NCBI GenBank assembly: GCA_964019135.1
Contig: OZ025258.1
Location: 4,731,961-4,795,960 of the forward strand
Reading direction: 5' to 3'
Length of the DNA: 64,000 nt
Source of the DNA: Arenicola marina
Taxonomy: Eukaryota; Annelida; Polychaeta; Arenicolidae
This document shows positions 22,766-33,600 of the stretch, one piece after another. The translations under genes were made by a program, and so were the position numbers. The first letter of the stretch is position 1, and each line of letters opens with the position of its first letter. Below the pieces are notes generated by a model. The model was not told where the DNA came from. It did no database searches and saw only the letters and a program-made list of their open reading frames with translations.

Positions 22766-23139
22766 ATTCTGGGAGCTCCATTAATGCACGTCCAAGTTGC
22801 ATTCAAGTCACCCATAAAACTGTGGCGAGATCTCCGCCAGAGGCCTGAAAATAGACAAATTAAGAGAAAAAACGAAAGTGTTACGCAGCATTAAATCTAG
22901 TTCACGAGATCTACTCGTTGTGACCATTACAAATGTGTTGTATCAATACGTTCAATATAGTATTTTAAGACGGCAACAATACAGTTTTACTTATTTCCGT
23001 GACGGTAGTTAACAAACCATGACATATAACTGTTTTTTTTACTTTTTTTTAATTTTCCTAATCGTACAGCAATTTGTGACATCAGACAGACCGAATACAT
23101 GTTATATTGCTGAGAATCTACAACAGTGCACGAGCGGGA
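22766..23139. other. unique spacer, no gene recognised
   Basis: AT-rich unique DNA with T-runs near 23032-23050. An acceptor-like CTATTTTCAG on minus near 22850 leads into a short open frame, but no donor follows. Confidence 0.55.
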
Positions 23140-23409
23140 TCATACTAGAAGAGGAAGGACCCAAACAGGGGTAACATGAGCCCATTTACACTAATAGATA
23201 TATATTTTTCCAATTATAATTATGTGGTTAAGCAGGCGAGGAAAAGGCGAGTTTGTCACTCCTACCATCACTGAAATGAATGCGCCAATGTCTTGTTCAG
23301 TGACATTTCTATACAAAGCTATAATATCTGCTCCTAATGACTTCACTAGTTGACAATAATAAAATAGATGTTCTATAGTTTCACACTCGTATAACTGCCA
23401 TTTAAAGTA
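23140..23409 (-). pseudogene. LINE ORF2 C-terminus (zf-RVT-like region), relic
   Basis: On minus, from about 23400: WQLYECETIEHLFYYC, then LGADIIALYRNVTEQDIGAF and NHIIIIGKIYIY, a stop at 23191-23193, and CKWAH in the same frame after it. The E-T-x-x-H-x-x-x-x-C spacing followed by the NxIIxxxKxxIYxCK tail is typical of the zinc-binding C-terminal region of LINE polymerases (zf-RVT). In intact relatives the stop position is normally Lys, so it is probably a nonsense change. No catalytic RT core was seen upstream at 23410-23700. It lies opposite in strand to the LINE at 5585-6650. Confidence 0.72.
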
Positions 23410-24520
23410 CTGCTAAGACGTCATTCTATTGTCTAAACTGTACATTAATTTTAACGAATGTACTGTTTTAGCGAGCTGATAAATTGCGATTGACTCAGGG
23501 AGACCAAACAAGTGTTCTGTTGAACAATCGTCCTTCTGTTACAAAATCGACAATCGCCGGCAATGCCAATCATGAGCAATAAGTGAGCTTGTCTAAAACA
23601 GGTCACAACCACAATGGATGATGAACTGGAAGCTTGACGCCCGATGGAAAGCCCCAGCAAAAACAGATACAAATCACTCATCAAAACAAGCGTAGATCAC
23701 AAAATCCACTTTTAGAAACTGAATTTGAAATCATATGTAATTCATATGCAAAATACATACCGACATTTCCTTATATCCTATAATCACACTAGAAATCATT
23801 TTCTTTCTCGTGAATCTCACGAAAGTCAGTTTGCAAAGCGTATCCTATGCATCAACAACGCACTGGGTGTTACTTGTTTCAAACACCATCGCAACATCGC
23901 TACATATCATATCCTTTCAGTATGCAATAATTTGAACGATTGTATCATATTCCACATTCAAATGACCATTATCGCCTGTATAATGACACATAATCCATGC
24001 GAAGTAGCCTACGCGCCTTGATGCGAAACACGACTTCATTCATGCGATCTAAAGATGAACTAAACTGACTTGTGGCTGCAGCGTCCGACGTTCTTCCATG
24101 TCTGGGCAAACCACTGTTTCCGCTTAGCTCACGTATGACTCAAGTTTACCATTGCTACAACAATACATTTCGTGGGTTCTCAGATAGAATATGGACCGAC
24201 TTCAGTGAGCTATTTTATTGGTTTCGGAAGATGCAATTCGAGAGATGCAATGTACATCTTCAAAGAACTCTTATTCACGCTTCATGGACCACGTGAGGCT
24301 CACCGCGCGTACTTTAAGTCAGAAAATACCCGTGTAACAGTTCATTCTTGAAAAGATATGTACTCGGCTTGCGCCTCGTACATTCTTTTTTAAGAATGTA
24401 CTGTTACATGGGCATTCTCCTTACCATAACAGTTAAACCCATGGTGAACACTGTCCATTATGTGGCGGCTTTAAATCCTGGTGTACTGACATACCCCTGC
24501 GACAATGCGAGAGTGACATC
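23410..24520. other. unique spacer, no gene recognised
   Basis: Several short open frames occur on both strands (for example 23451-23684 minus, 23725-24021 plus, 24072-24296 plus). None has a recognisable motif or convincing splice context. The 23451-23684 minus frame may be further decayed LINE sequence given its neighbour. It also contains the inverted repeat described at 24329-24412. Confidence 0.5.
24329..24412. repeat. imperfect inverted repeat, arms of about 36 bp
   Basis: The left arm begins CCCGTGTAACAGTTCATTCT and the right arm ends AATGTACTGTTACATGGG; the arms are complementary with a few mismatches around a short loop (GGCTTGCGCC). Weaker complementarity extends about 10 bp outward. 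It resembles a small fold-back or MITE-like element. Confidence 0.75.
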
Positions 24521-25680
24521 ACAACCCCCGCCAGGGGCGGTGTCTACAACCCCGGCCAGGGGCGGTGTCTACAACCCCGGCCAGGGGCGGTGTCTACAAC
24601 CCCCGTCATAGGCGGTGTCTACAACCCCGGCCAGGGGCGGTGTCTACAACCCCCGTCATAGGCGGTGTCTACAACCCCGGCCAGGGGCGGTGTCTACAAC
24701 CCCGGCCAGGGGCGGTGTCTACAACCCCCGCCAGGGGCGGTGTCTACAACCCCGGCCAGGGGCGGTGTCTACAACCCCCGTCAGGGGCGGTGTCCACAAC
24801 CCCGGCCAGGGGCGGTGTCTACAACCCCCGCCAGGGGCGGTGTCTACAACCCCCGTCAGGGGCGGTGTCTACAACCCCCGCCAGGGGCGGTGTCTACAAC
24901 CCCCGTCATAGGCGGTGTCTACAACCCCGGCCAGGGGCGGTGTCTACAACCCCCGCCAGGGGCGGTGTCTACAACCCCCGTCAGGGGCGGTGTCCACAAC
25001 CCCCGTCAGGGGCGGTGTCCACAACCCCCGTCAGGGGCGGTGTCCACAACCCCCGTCATAGGCGGTGTCTACAACCCCGGCCAGGGGCGGTGTCCACAAC
25101 CCCGGCCAGGGGCGGTGTCTACAACCCCGGCCAGGGGCGGTGTCTACAACCCCCGCCAGGGGCGGTGTCTACAACCCCCGCCAGGGGCGGTGTCCACAAC
25201 CCCCGTCATAGGCGGTGTCTACAACCCCCGCCAGGGGCGGTGTCTACAACCCCCACCAGGGGCGGTGTCCACAACCCCCCTCAGGGGCGGTGTCCACAAC
25301 CCCCGTCAGGGGCGGTGTCCACAACCCCCGTCAGGGGCGGTGTCTACAACCCCGGCCAGGGGCGGTGTCTACAACCCCCGCCAGGGGCGGTGTCTACAAC
25401 CCCCGTCAGGGGCGGTGTCCACAACCCCCCTCAGGGGCGGTGTCCACAACCCCCGTCAGGGGCGGTGTCTACAACCCCCGCCAGGGGCGGTGTCCACAAC
25501 CCCCGTCAGGGGCGGTGTCCACAACCCCCCTCAGGGGCGGTGTCCACAACCCCCCTCAGGGGCAGTGTCTAAAATCCCCGTCAGGGGCGGTGTCTACAAC
25601 CCCCTTGAGGGGCGGTGTCCACAACCCCCTTAAGGGGCGGTGTCCCCAACCCCCTTCAGGGGCGGTGTCCACAACCACCG
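24521..25680. repeat. 25-bp GC-rich array, about 46 copies
   Basis: The unit is GGGGCGGTGTCTACAACCCC followed by CGCCA; variants are GTCTAC/GTCCAC and CGCCA/CGTCA/CGGCCA/CGTCATA. Almost every unit carries a GGGGCGG GC-box. The 25-residue periodic open frames in plus are a consequence of the period. Confidence 0.96.
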
Positions 25681-25900
25681 TTTTTCAGATATGTAGCTAT
25701 AGTTACAATGGTCACGACGTCAGTCAGGGGTTGTAATCCTAAACCATACTTAGCGTTAAGTACAACATTTTTCGAGCGTTCATGGGGTCCAAAATATAAA
25801 TATTCACCCAGGAAGCGGAATTTCGGAATTAAGAAAGTGACACGTAACTTGCGGCATTATTATACATACGGTCCCCGATCTTTATACCGACTACCTATCG
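25681..25900. other. short unique spacer between two arrays
   Basis: Unique sequence with an acceptor-like GTTTTTCAG on plus at its start. No exon was recognised. Confidence 0.5.
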
Positions 25901-26572
25901 GCTGCTGTCTCCAGGCCGCCACCCAGTGCCTCAGGGCTGTCTCCAGGCCGCCACCCAGTGCCCCAGGGCTGTGTCCAGGCCGCCACCCAGTGCCCCAGGG
26001 CTGTGTCTAGGCCGCCACCCAGTGTCCCAGGGCTGTGTCCAGGCCGCCACCCAGTGCCTCAGGGCTGTCTCCAGGCCGCCACCCAGTGCCCCAGGGCTGT
26101 GTCCAGGCCGCCACCCAGTGCCCCAGGGCTGTGTCCAGGCCGCCACCCAGTGCCCCAGGGCTGTGTCCAGGCCGCCACCCAGTGCCCCAGGGCTGTGTCC
26201 AGGCCGCCACCCAGTGCCCCAGGGCTGTGTCCAGGCCGCCACCCAGTGCCCCAGGGCTGTGTCCAGGCCGCCACCCAGTGCCCCAGGGCTGTGTCCAGGC
26301 CGCCACCCAGTGCCCCAGGGCTGTGTTCAGGCCGCCACCGAGTGCCCCAGAGCTGTGTTCCCACTGTCTCCAAGCCGCCACCCAGTGCCCCAGGGCTGTG
26401 TCCAGGCCGCCACCCAGTGCCCCAGGGCTGTGTTCCCACTGTCTCCAGGCCGCCACCCAGTGCCCCAGGGCTGTGTCCAGGCCGCCACCCAGTGCCCCAG
26501 GGCTGTGTCCAGGCCGCCACCCAATGCCCCAGGGCTGTGTTCCCACTGTCTCCACTGTCTCCACTGTGTCCG
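25901..26572. repeat. 32-bp GC-rich array, about 20 copies
   Basis: The unit is GGCTGTGTCCAGGCCGCCAC followed by CCAGTGCCCCAG. Copies at 26355, 26431 and 26541 have an inserted TTCCCACTGTCTCC, and the last copy ends in CCACTGTCT triplication before unique DNA. Confidence 0.95.
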
Positions 26573-26674
26573 GCTGGGTCCGGTCTGCCCGGCGTACTGT
26601 ACAAAGGTCGAGTCCAACATGCCGACATATTCACGTGTAGGTACAATTCCATGCCGTTCTTTAAAAGATTCCAT
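26327..26674 (-). CDS. uncharacterised open frame running into the 32-bp array
   Basis: The frame is ATG at 26674-26672 (context TCCATGG) and 115 codons. The first 37 codons lie in unique DNA and have balanced composition (MESFKERHGIVPTREYVG..., later FVQYAGQTGP). The rest is a translation of the 32-bp repeat. A TATA-like element lies about 200 bp upstream on the same strand. No domain was recognised. It could be a decayed coding fragment opened by chance into the array. Confidence 0.2.
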   Translation of the reverse strand: MESFKERHGIVPTREYVGMLDSTFVQYAGQTGPSRTQWRQWRQWEHSPGALGGGLDTALGHWVAAWTQPWGTGWRPGDSGNTALGHWVAAWTQPWGTGWRLGDSGNTALGHSVAA

Positions 26675-26725
26675 GGATATCCCGGGGTTTATGTCTAGTT
26701 CCTTTCTTACCACACAGACCCCTCC

Positions 26726-26771
26726 AACATCGCGATGTTACCACACAGACCCCTCTAACATCGCGATGTTA
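26726..26771. repeat. tandem pair of 31-bp units with perfect AACATCGCGATGTT palindromes
   Basis: AACATCGCGATGTT is a 14-bp perfect palindrome at 26726-26739 and again at 26757-26770 (16 bp, TAACATCGCGATGTTA, in the second). Both are preceded by ACCACACAGACCCCTC. Confidence 0.9.
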
Positions 26772-27622
26772 ACCTGACAAATTGGATTAATTACACCAAC
26801 TTTTCGTCGGTTATATGCTCCCCATTGATATTTCATCAATTTCTTGGAAAAAGCGATGTCTCAGACACTCACCACCCTTTATATAGTGTAGATACACTGG
26901 TCGCCAGGCGGCGCCCACTGTGCACGGCGCGCCAATCAGTTGCGCCACCAGACGGCAGACAGGCACGTTACACGGAGAGTGGGCGGCGACGTGAAGTCGA
27001 TGGCCCCGCATTGATCGTTCATTGTCAAAGCAAGACCCCTAATTTCACGGTTGTTGTTTCCGCGGTGACAGGCCGTCACCTGGAACACGATCTCACAGGT
27101 ACTCAGTCATGTAGGCATGTCACACCAGGCCAGCCCAGCCAGCCAATCAGCGCACCCGAGTGTGACCAGCGCGCCACCTGGCGACCAAAACACCTTGCTG
27201 GCAGGAACCGGAAATCTGAGTCGGCTTGTCATTACTTTAGTCGCTACAAGGAAATAATACTTGGCTACAGGGGCCGGAGGCACGTGCTGCTGTGACCTCT
27301 ATCTCAATGTAGTCAAGCTTAACATGGAGAATGTTTTGCTCCCTAGTATAACTCGCTAATTATTGGATTCGGGTTGCACGTGAAGAAGAATTTGACAGCT
27401 TATCTCCATGGTTTAAGGCTATGCTACCACTTTATAAGTCATGCCGACAATTCCACCTTGTTTTCTGCTGGCTTCTGTAGCGCCTAATGCATAGTCAGAT
27501 TAAATGAAACAACGTCAATGAAAATAAATTAATCGTTTATTGTATTCGTCTCATGTTAGTTATTCGATTATGTACATAATGTATAAATATCTACTATACG
27601 TTCATGACAACAGACATAGCTC
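26772..27622. other. unique, partly CpG-rich island between arrays
   Basis: Contains the TATA/CCAAT arrangement noted above and CTCF-related CGCCAGGCGGCGC (about 26902) and CGCCACCTGGCGA (about 27172). A plus-strand frame at 26825-27295 has no recognised domain. Confidence 0.5.
26877..26885 (-). promoter_or_regulatory. putative TATA box with upstream inverted CCAAT boxes
   Basis: The minus strand reads TATATAAAG. GCCAATCAG occurs on plus at 26931-26939 (47 bp upstream in the minus direction) and at 27142-27150. The spacing fits a CCAAT/TATA promoter with a start near 26850 on minus. The region is relatively CpG-rich. Motif-based only; no confirmed gene follows. Confidence 0.3.
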
Positions 27623-27670
27623 ACTACTCCCTCGCTGGTTAGGGTTAGGGTTAGGGTTAACTACTCCCTC
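27623..27670 (+). repeat. interstitial telomeric TTAGGG tract flanked by 11-bp direct repeats
   Basis: GGTTAGGGTTAGGGTTAGGG plus TTAA (27637-27660) contains three full TTAGGG units and a partial one. ACTACTCCCTC occurs immediately on both sides, at 27623-27633 and 27660-27670. The 65-bp satellite begins 26 bp further on. Confidence 0.93.
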
Positions 27671-27695
27671 CATGATACAGACAGTGGTACATACG

Positions 27696-30600
27696 TCAGG
27701 TTGGTCGGGGGACACAGCGAATGGGCCACGGGAACGGTGTGGATACCGCACTGAGTGGCGGCAGGTTGGTCGGGGGACCTAGCGAATGGGCCACGGGAAC
27801 GGTGTGGATACCGCACTGAGTAGCGGCAGGTTGGTCGGGGGACCTAGCGAATGGGCCACAGGAACGGTGTGGATACCGCACTGAGTGGCGGCAGGTTGGT
27901 CGGGGGACATAGCGAATGGGCCACGGGAACGGTGTGGATACCGCACTGAGTGGCGGCAGGTTGGTCGGGGGACATAGCGAATGGGCCACAGGAACGGTGT
28001 GGATACCGCACTGAGTGGCGGCAGGTTGGTCGGGGGACCTAGCGAATGGGCCACGGGAACGGTGTGGATACCCCACTGAGTGGCGGCAGGTTGGTCGGGG
28101 GACATAGCGAATGGGCCACAGGAACGGTGTGGATACCGCACTGAGTCGCGGCAGGTTGGTCGGGGGACCTAGCGAATGGGCCACAGGAACGGTGTGGATA
28201 CCGCACTGAGTAGCGGCAGGTTGGTCGGGGGACACAGCGAATGGGCCACGGGAACGGTGTGGATACCGCACTGAGTGGCGGCAGGTTGGTCGGGGGACCT
28301 AGCGAATGGGCCACGGGAACGGTGTGGATACCGCACTGAGTGGCGGCAGGTTGGTCGGGGGACCTAGCGAATGGGCCACGGGAACGGTGTGGATACCGCA
28401 CTGAGTGGCGGCAGGTTGGTCGGGGGACCTAGCGAATGGGCCACGGGAACGGTGTGGATACCGCACTGAGTGGCGGCAGGTTGGTCGGGGGACCTAGCGA
28501 ATGGGCCACGGGAACGGTGTGGATACCGCACTGAGTGGCGGCAGGTTGGTCGGGGGACATAGCGAATGGGCCACGGGAACGGTGTGGATACCGCACTGAG
28601 TGGCGGCAGGTTGGTCGGGGGACCTAGCGAATGGGCCACAGGAACGGTGTGGATACCGCACTGAGTGGCGGCAGGTTGGTCGGGGGACCTAGCGAATGGG
28701 CCACAGGAACGGTGTGGATACCGCACTGAGTGGCGGCAGGTTGGTCGGGGGACCTAGCGAATGGGCCACAGGAACGGTGTGGATACCGCACTGAGTGGCG
28801 GCAGGTTGGTCGGGGGACATAGCGAATGGGCCACGGGAACGGTGTGGATACCGCACTGAGTGGCGGCAGGTTGGTCGGGGGACCTAGCGAATGGGCCACA
28901 GGAACGGTGTGGATACCGCACTGAGTGGCGGCAGGTTGGTCGGGGGACCTAGCGAATGGGCCACGGGAACGGTGTGGATACCGCACTGAGTGGCGGCAGG
29001 TTGGTCGGGGGACCTAGCGAATGGGCCACGGGAACGGTGTGGATACCGCACTGAGTGGCGGCAGGTTGGTCGGGGGACACAGCGAATGGGCCACGGGAAC
29101 GGTGTGGATACCGCACTGAGTGGCGGCAGGTTGGTCGGGGGACCTAGCGAATGGGCCACGGGAACGGTGTGGATACCGCACTGAGTGGCGGCAGGTTGGT
29201 CGGGGGACATAGCGAATGGGTCACGGGAACGGTGTGGATACCGCACTGAGTGGCGGCAGGTTGGTCCGGGGACCTAGCGAATGGGCCACAGGAACGGTGT
29301 GGATACCGCACTGAGTGGCGGCAGGTTGGTCGGGGGACCTAGCGAATGGGCCACGGGAACGGTGTGGATACCCCACTGAGTGGCGGCAGGTTGGTCGGGG
29401 GACCTAGCGAATGGGCCACAGGAACGGTGTGGATACCGCACTGAGTGGCGGCAGGTTGGTCGGGGGACATAGCGAATGGGCCACGGGAACGGTGTGGATA
29501 CCGCACTGAGTGGCGGCAGGTTGGTCGGGGGACATAGCGAATGGGCCACGGGAACGGTGTGGATACCGCACTGAGTGGCGGCAGGTTGGTCGGGGGACAT
29601 AGCGAATGGGCCACGGGAACGGTGTGGATACCGCACTGAGTGGCGGCAGGTTGGTCGGGGGACATAGCGAATGGGCCACGGGAACGGTGTGGATACCGCA
29701 CTGAGTGGCGGCAGGTTGGTCGGGGGACATAGCGAATGGGCCACGGGAACGGTGTGGATACCGCACTGAGTGGCGGCAGGTTGGTCGGGGGACATAGCGA
29801 ATGGGCCACGGGAACGGTGTGGATACCGCACTGAGTGGCGGCAGGTTGGTCGGTGGACCTAGCGAATGGGCCACGGGAACGGTGTGGATACCGCACTGAG
29901 TGGCGGCAGGTTGGTCGGGGGACCTAGCGAATGGGCCACGGGAACGGTGTGGATACCGCACTGAGTGGCGGCAGCTTGGTCGGGGGACCTAGCGAATGGG
30001 CCACAGGAACGGTGTGGATACCGCACTGAGTGGCGGCAGGTTGGTCGGTGGACCTAGCGAATGGGCCACGGGAACGGTGTGGATACCGCACTGAGTGGCG
30101 GCAGGTTGGTCGGGGGACATAGCGAATGGGCCACAGGAACGGTGTGGATACCCCACTGAGTGGCGGCAGGTTGGTCGGGGGACATAGCGAATGGGCCACG
30201 GGAACGGTGTGGATACCGCACTGAGTGGCGGCAGGTTGGTCGGGGGACCTAGCGAATGGGCCACGGGAACGGTGTGGATACCGCACTGAGTGGCGGCAGG
30301 TTGGTCGGGGGACCTAGCGAATGGGCCACGGGAACGGTGTGGATACCGCACTGAGTGGCGGCAGGTTGGTCGGGGGACCTAGCGAATGGGCCACGGGAAC
30401 GGTGTGGATACCGCACTGAGTGGCGGCAGGTTGGTCGGGGGACATAGCGAATGGGCCACGGGAACGGTGTGGATACCGCACTGAGTGGCGGCAGGTTGGT
30501 CGGGGGACATAGCGAATGGGCCACGAGAACGGTGTGGATACCCCACTGAGTGGCGGCAGGTTGGTCGGGGGACATAGCGAATGGGCCACAGGAACGGTGT

Positions 30601-33600
30601 GGATACCGCACTGAGTGGCGGCAGGTTGGTCGGGGGACATAGCGAATGGGCCACAGGAACGGTGTGGATACCCCACTGAGTGGCGGCAGGTTGGTCGGGG
30701 GACATAGCGAATGGGCCACAGGAACGGTGTGGATACCGCACTGAGTGGCGGCAGGTTGGTCGGGGGACATAGCGAATGGGCCACGGGAACGGTGTGGATA
30801 CCCCACTGAGTGGCGGCAGGTTGGTCGGGGGACATAGCGAATGGGCCACAGGAACGGTGTGGATACCCCACTGAGTGGCGGCAGGTTGGTCGGGGGACAT
30901 AGCGAATGGGCCACAGGAACGGTGTGGATACCCCACTGAGTGGCGGCAGGTTGGTCGGGGGACCTAGCGAATGGGCCACGGGAACGGTGTGGATACCGCA
31001 CTGAGTGGCGGCAGGTTGGTCGGGGGACATAGCGAATGGGCCACAGGAACGGTGTGGATACCCCACTGAGTGGCGGCAGGTTGGTCGGGGGACATAGCGA
31101 ATGGGCCACAGGAACGGTGTGGATACCCCACTGAGTGGCGGCAGGTTGGTCGGGGGACCTAGCGAATGGGCCACGGGAACGGTGTGGATACCGCACTGAG
31201 TGGCGGCAGGTTGGTCGGGGGACATAGCGAATGGGCCACGGGAACGGTGTGGATACCGCACTGAGTGGCGGCAGGTTGGTCGGGGGACCTAGCGAATGGG
31301 CCACGGGAACGGTGTGGATACCGCACTGAGTGGCGGTCTATAGTTAATGGGCCACAGGAACGGTGTGGATACCGCACTGAGTGGCGGTCTATGGTTAATG
31401 GGCCACAGGAACGGTGTGGATACCGCACTGAGTAGCGGTCTATGGTTAATGGGCCACGGGAACGGTGTGGATACCGCACTGAGTGGCGGCAGGTTGGTCG
31501 GGGGACATAGCGAATGGGCCACGGGAACGGTGTGGATACCGCACTGAGTGGCGGCAGGTTGGTCGGGGGACATAGCGAATGGGCCACAGGAACGGTGTGG
31601 ATACCGCACTGAGTGGCGGCAGGTTGGTCGGGGGACATAGCGAATGGGCCACGGGAACGGTGTGGATACCGCGCTGAGTGGCGGCAGGTTGGTCGGGGGA
31701 CCTAGCGAATGGGCCACGGGAACGGTGTGGATACCGCACTGAGTCGCGGCAGGTTGGTCGGGGGACCTAGCGAATGGGTCACGGGAACGGTGTGGATACC
31801 GCACTGTGTGGCGGCAGGTTGGTCGGGGGACCTAGCGAATGGGCCACGGGAACGGTGTGGATACCGCACAGAGTCGCGGCAGGTTGGTCGGGGGACCTAG
31901 CGAATGGGTCACGGGAACGGTGTGGATACCGCACTGAGTGGCGGCAGGTTGGTCGGGGGACCTAGCGAATGGGCCACGGGAACGGTGTGGATACCGCACT
32001 GAGTCGCGGCAGGTTGGTCGGGGGACCTAGCGAATGGGTCACGGGAACGGTGTGGATACCGCACTGAGTGGCGGCAGGTTGGTCGGGGGACATAGCGAAT
32101 GGGCCACAGGAACGGTGTTGATACCGCACTGAGTGGCGGCAGGTTGGTCGGGGGACATAGCGAATGGGCCACAGGAACGGTGTGGATACCGCACTGAGTG
32201 GCGGCAGGTTGGTCGGGGGACATAGCGAATGGGCCACAGGAACGGTGTGGATACCGCACTGAGTGGCGGCAGGTTGGTCGGGGGACATAGCGAATGGGCC
32301 ACGGGAACGGTGTGGATACCGCACTGAGTGGCGGCAGGTTGGTCGGGGGACCTAGCGAATGGGCCACGGGAACGGTGTGGATACCGCACTGAGTGGCGGC
32401 AGGTTGGTCGGGGGACATAGCGAATGGGCCACGGGAACGGTGTGGATACCGCACTGAGTGGCGGCAGGTTGGTCGGGGGACATAGCGAATGGGCCACGGG
32501 AACGGTGTGGATACCGCACTGAGTGGCGGCAGGTTGGTCGGGGGACATAGCGAATGGGCCACGGGAACGGTGTGGATACCGCACTGAGTGGCGGCAGGTT
32601 GGTCGGGGGACATAGCGAATGGGCCACGGGAACGGTGTGGATACCGCACTGAGTGGCGGCAGGTTGGTCGGGGGACATAGCGAATGGGCCACGGGAACGG
32701 TGTGGATACCGCACTGAGTGGCGGCAGGTTGGTCGGGGGACATAGCGAATGGGCCACGGGAACGGTGTGGATACCGCACTGAGTAGCGGCAGGTTGGTCG
32801 GGGGACCTAGCGAATGGGCCACGGGAACGGTGTGGATACCGCACTGAGTGGCGGCAGGTTGGTCGGGGGACATAGCGAATGGGCCACGGGAACGGTGTGG
32901 ATACCGCACTGAGTGGCGGCAGGTTGGTCGGGGGACATAGCGAATGGGCCACGGGAACGGTGTGGATACCGCACTGAGTGGCGGCAGGTTGGTCGGGGGA
33001 CATAGCGAATGGGCCACGGGAACGGTGTGGATACCGCACTGAGTAGCGGCAGGTTGGTCGGGGGACCTAGCGAATGGGCCACGGGAACGGTGTGGATACC
33101 CCACTGAGTGGCGGCAGGTTGGTCGGGGGACCTAGCGAATGGGCCACAGGAACGGTGTGGATACCGCACTGAGTGGCGGCAGGTTGGTCGGGGGACATAG
33201 CGAATGGGCCACGGGAACGGTGTGGATACCGCACTGAGTGGCGGCAGGTTGGTCGGGGGACCTAGCGAATGGGCCACGGGAACGGTGTGGATACCGCACT
33301 GAGTGGCGGCAGGTTGGTCGGGGGACCTAGCGAATGGGCCACGGGAACGGTGTGGATACCGCACTGAGTGGCGGCAGGTTGGTCGGGGGACCTAGCGAAT
33401 GGGCCACGGGAACGGTGTGGATACCGCACTGAGTGGCGGCAGGTTGGTCGGGGGACATAGCGAATGGGCCACGGGAACGGTGTGGATACCGCACTGAGTG
33501 GCGGCAGGTTGGTCGGGGGACCTAGCGAATGGGCCACGGGAACGGTGTGGATACCGCACTGAGTGGCGGCAGGTTGGTCGGGGGACCTAGCGAATGGGCC

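Noticed and set aside
22780..22850. Additional upstream exon of the VWD gene on minus (CTATTTTCAG acceptor)
   Set aside because: No donor follows and two of three frames stop early; the third has no VWD-related sequence.
24521..26640. Pro/Gly-rich frames in the 25-bp and 32-bp arrays
   Set aside because: Collagen- or mucin-like appearance arises only from GC-rich tandem units. No signal peptide or splice structure.
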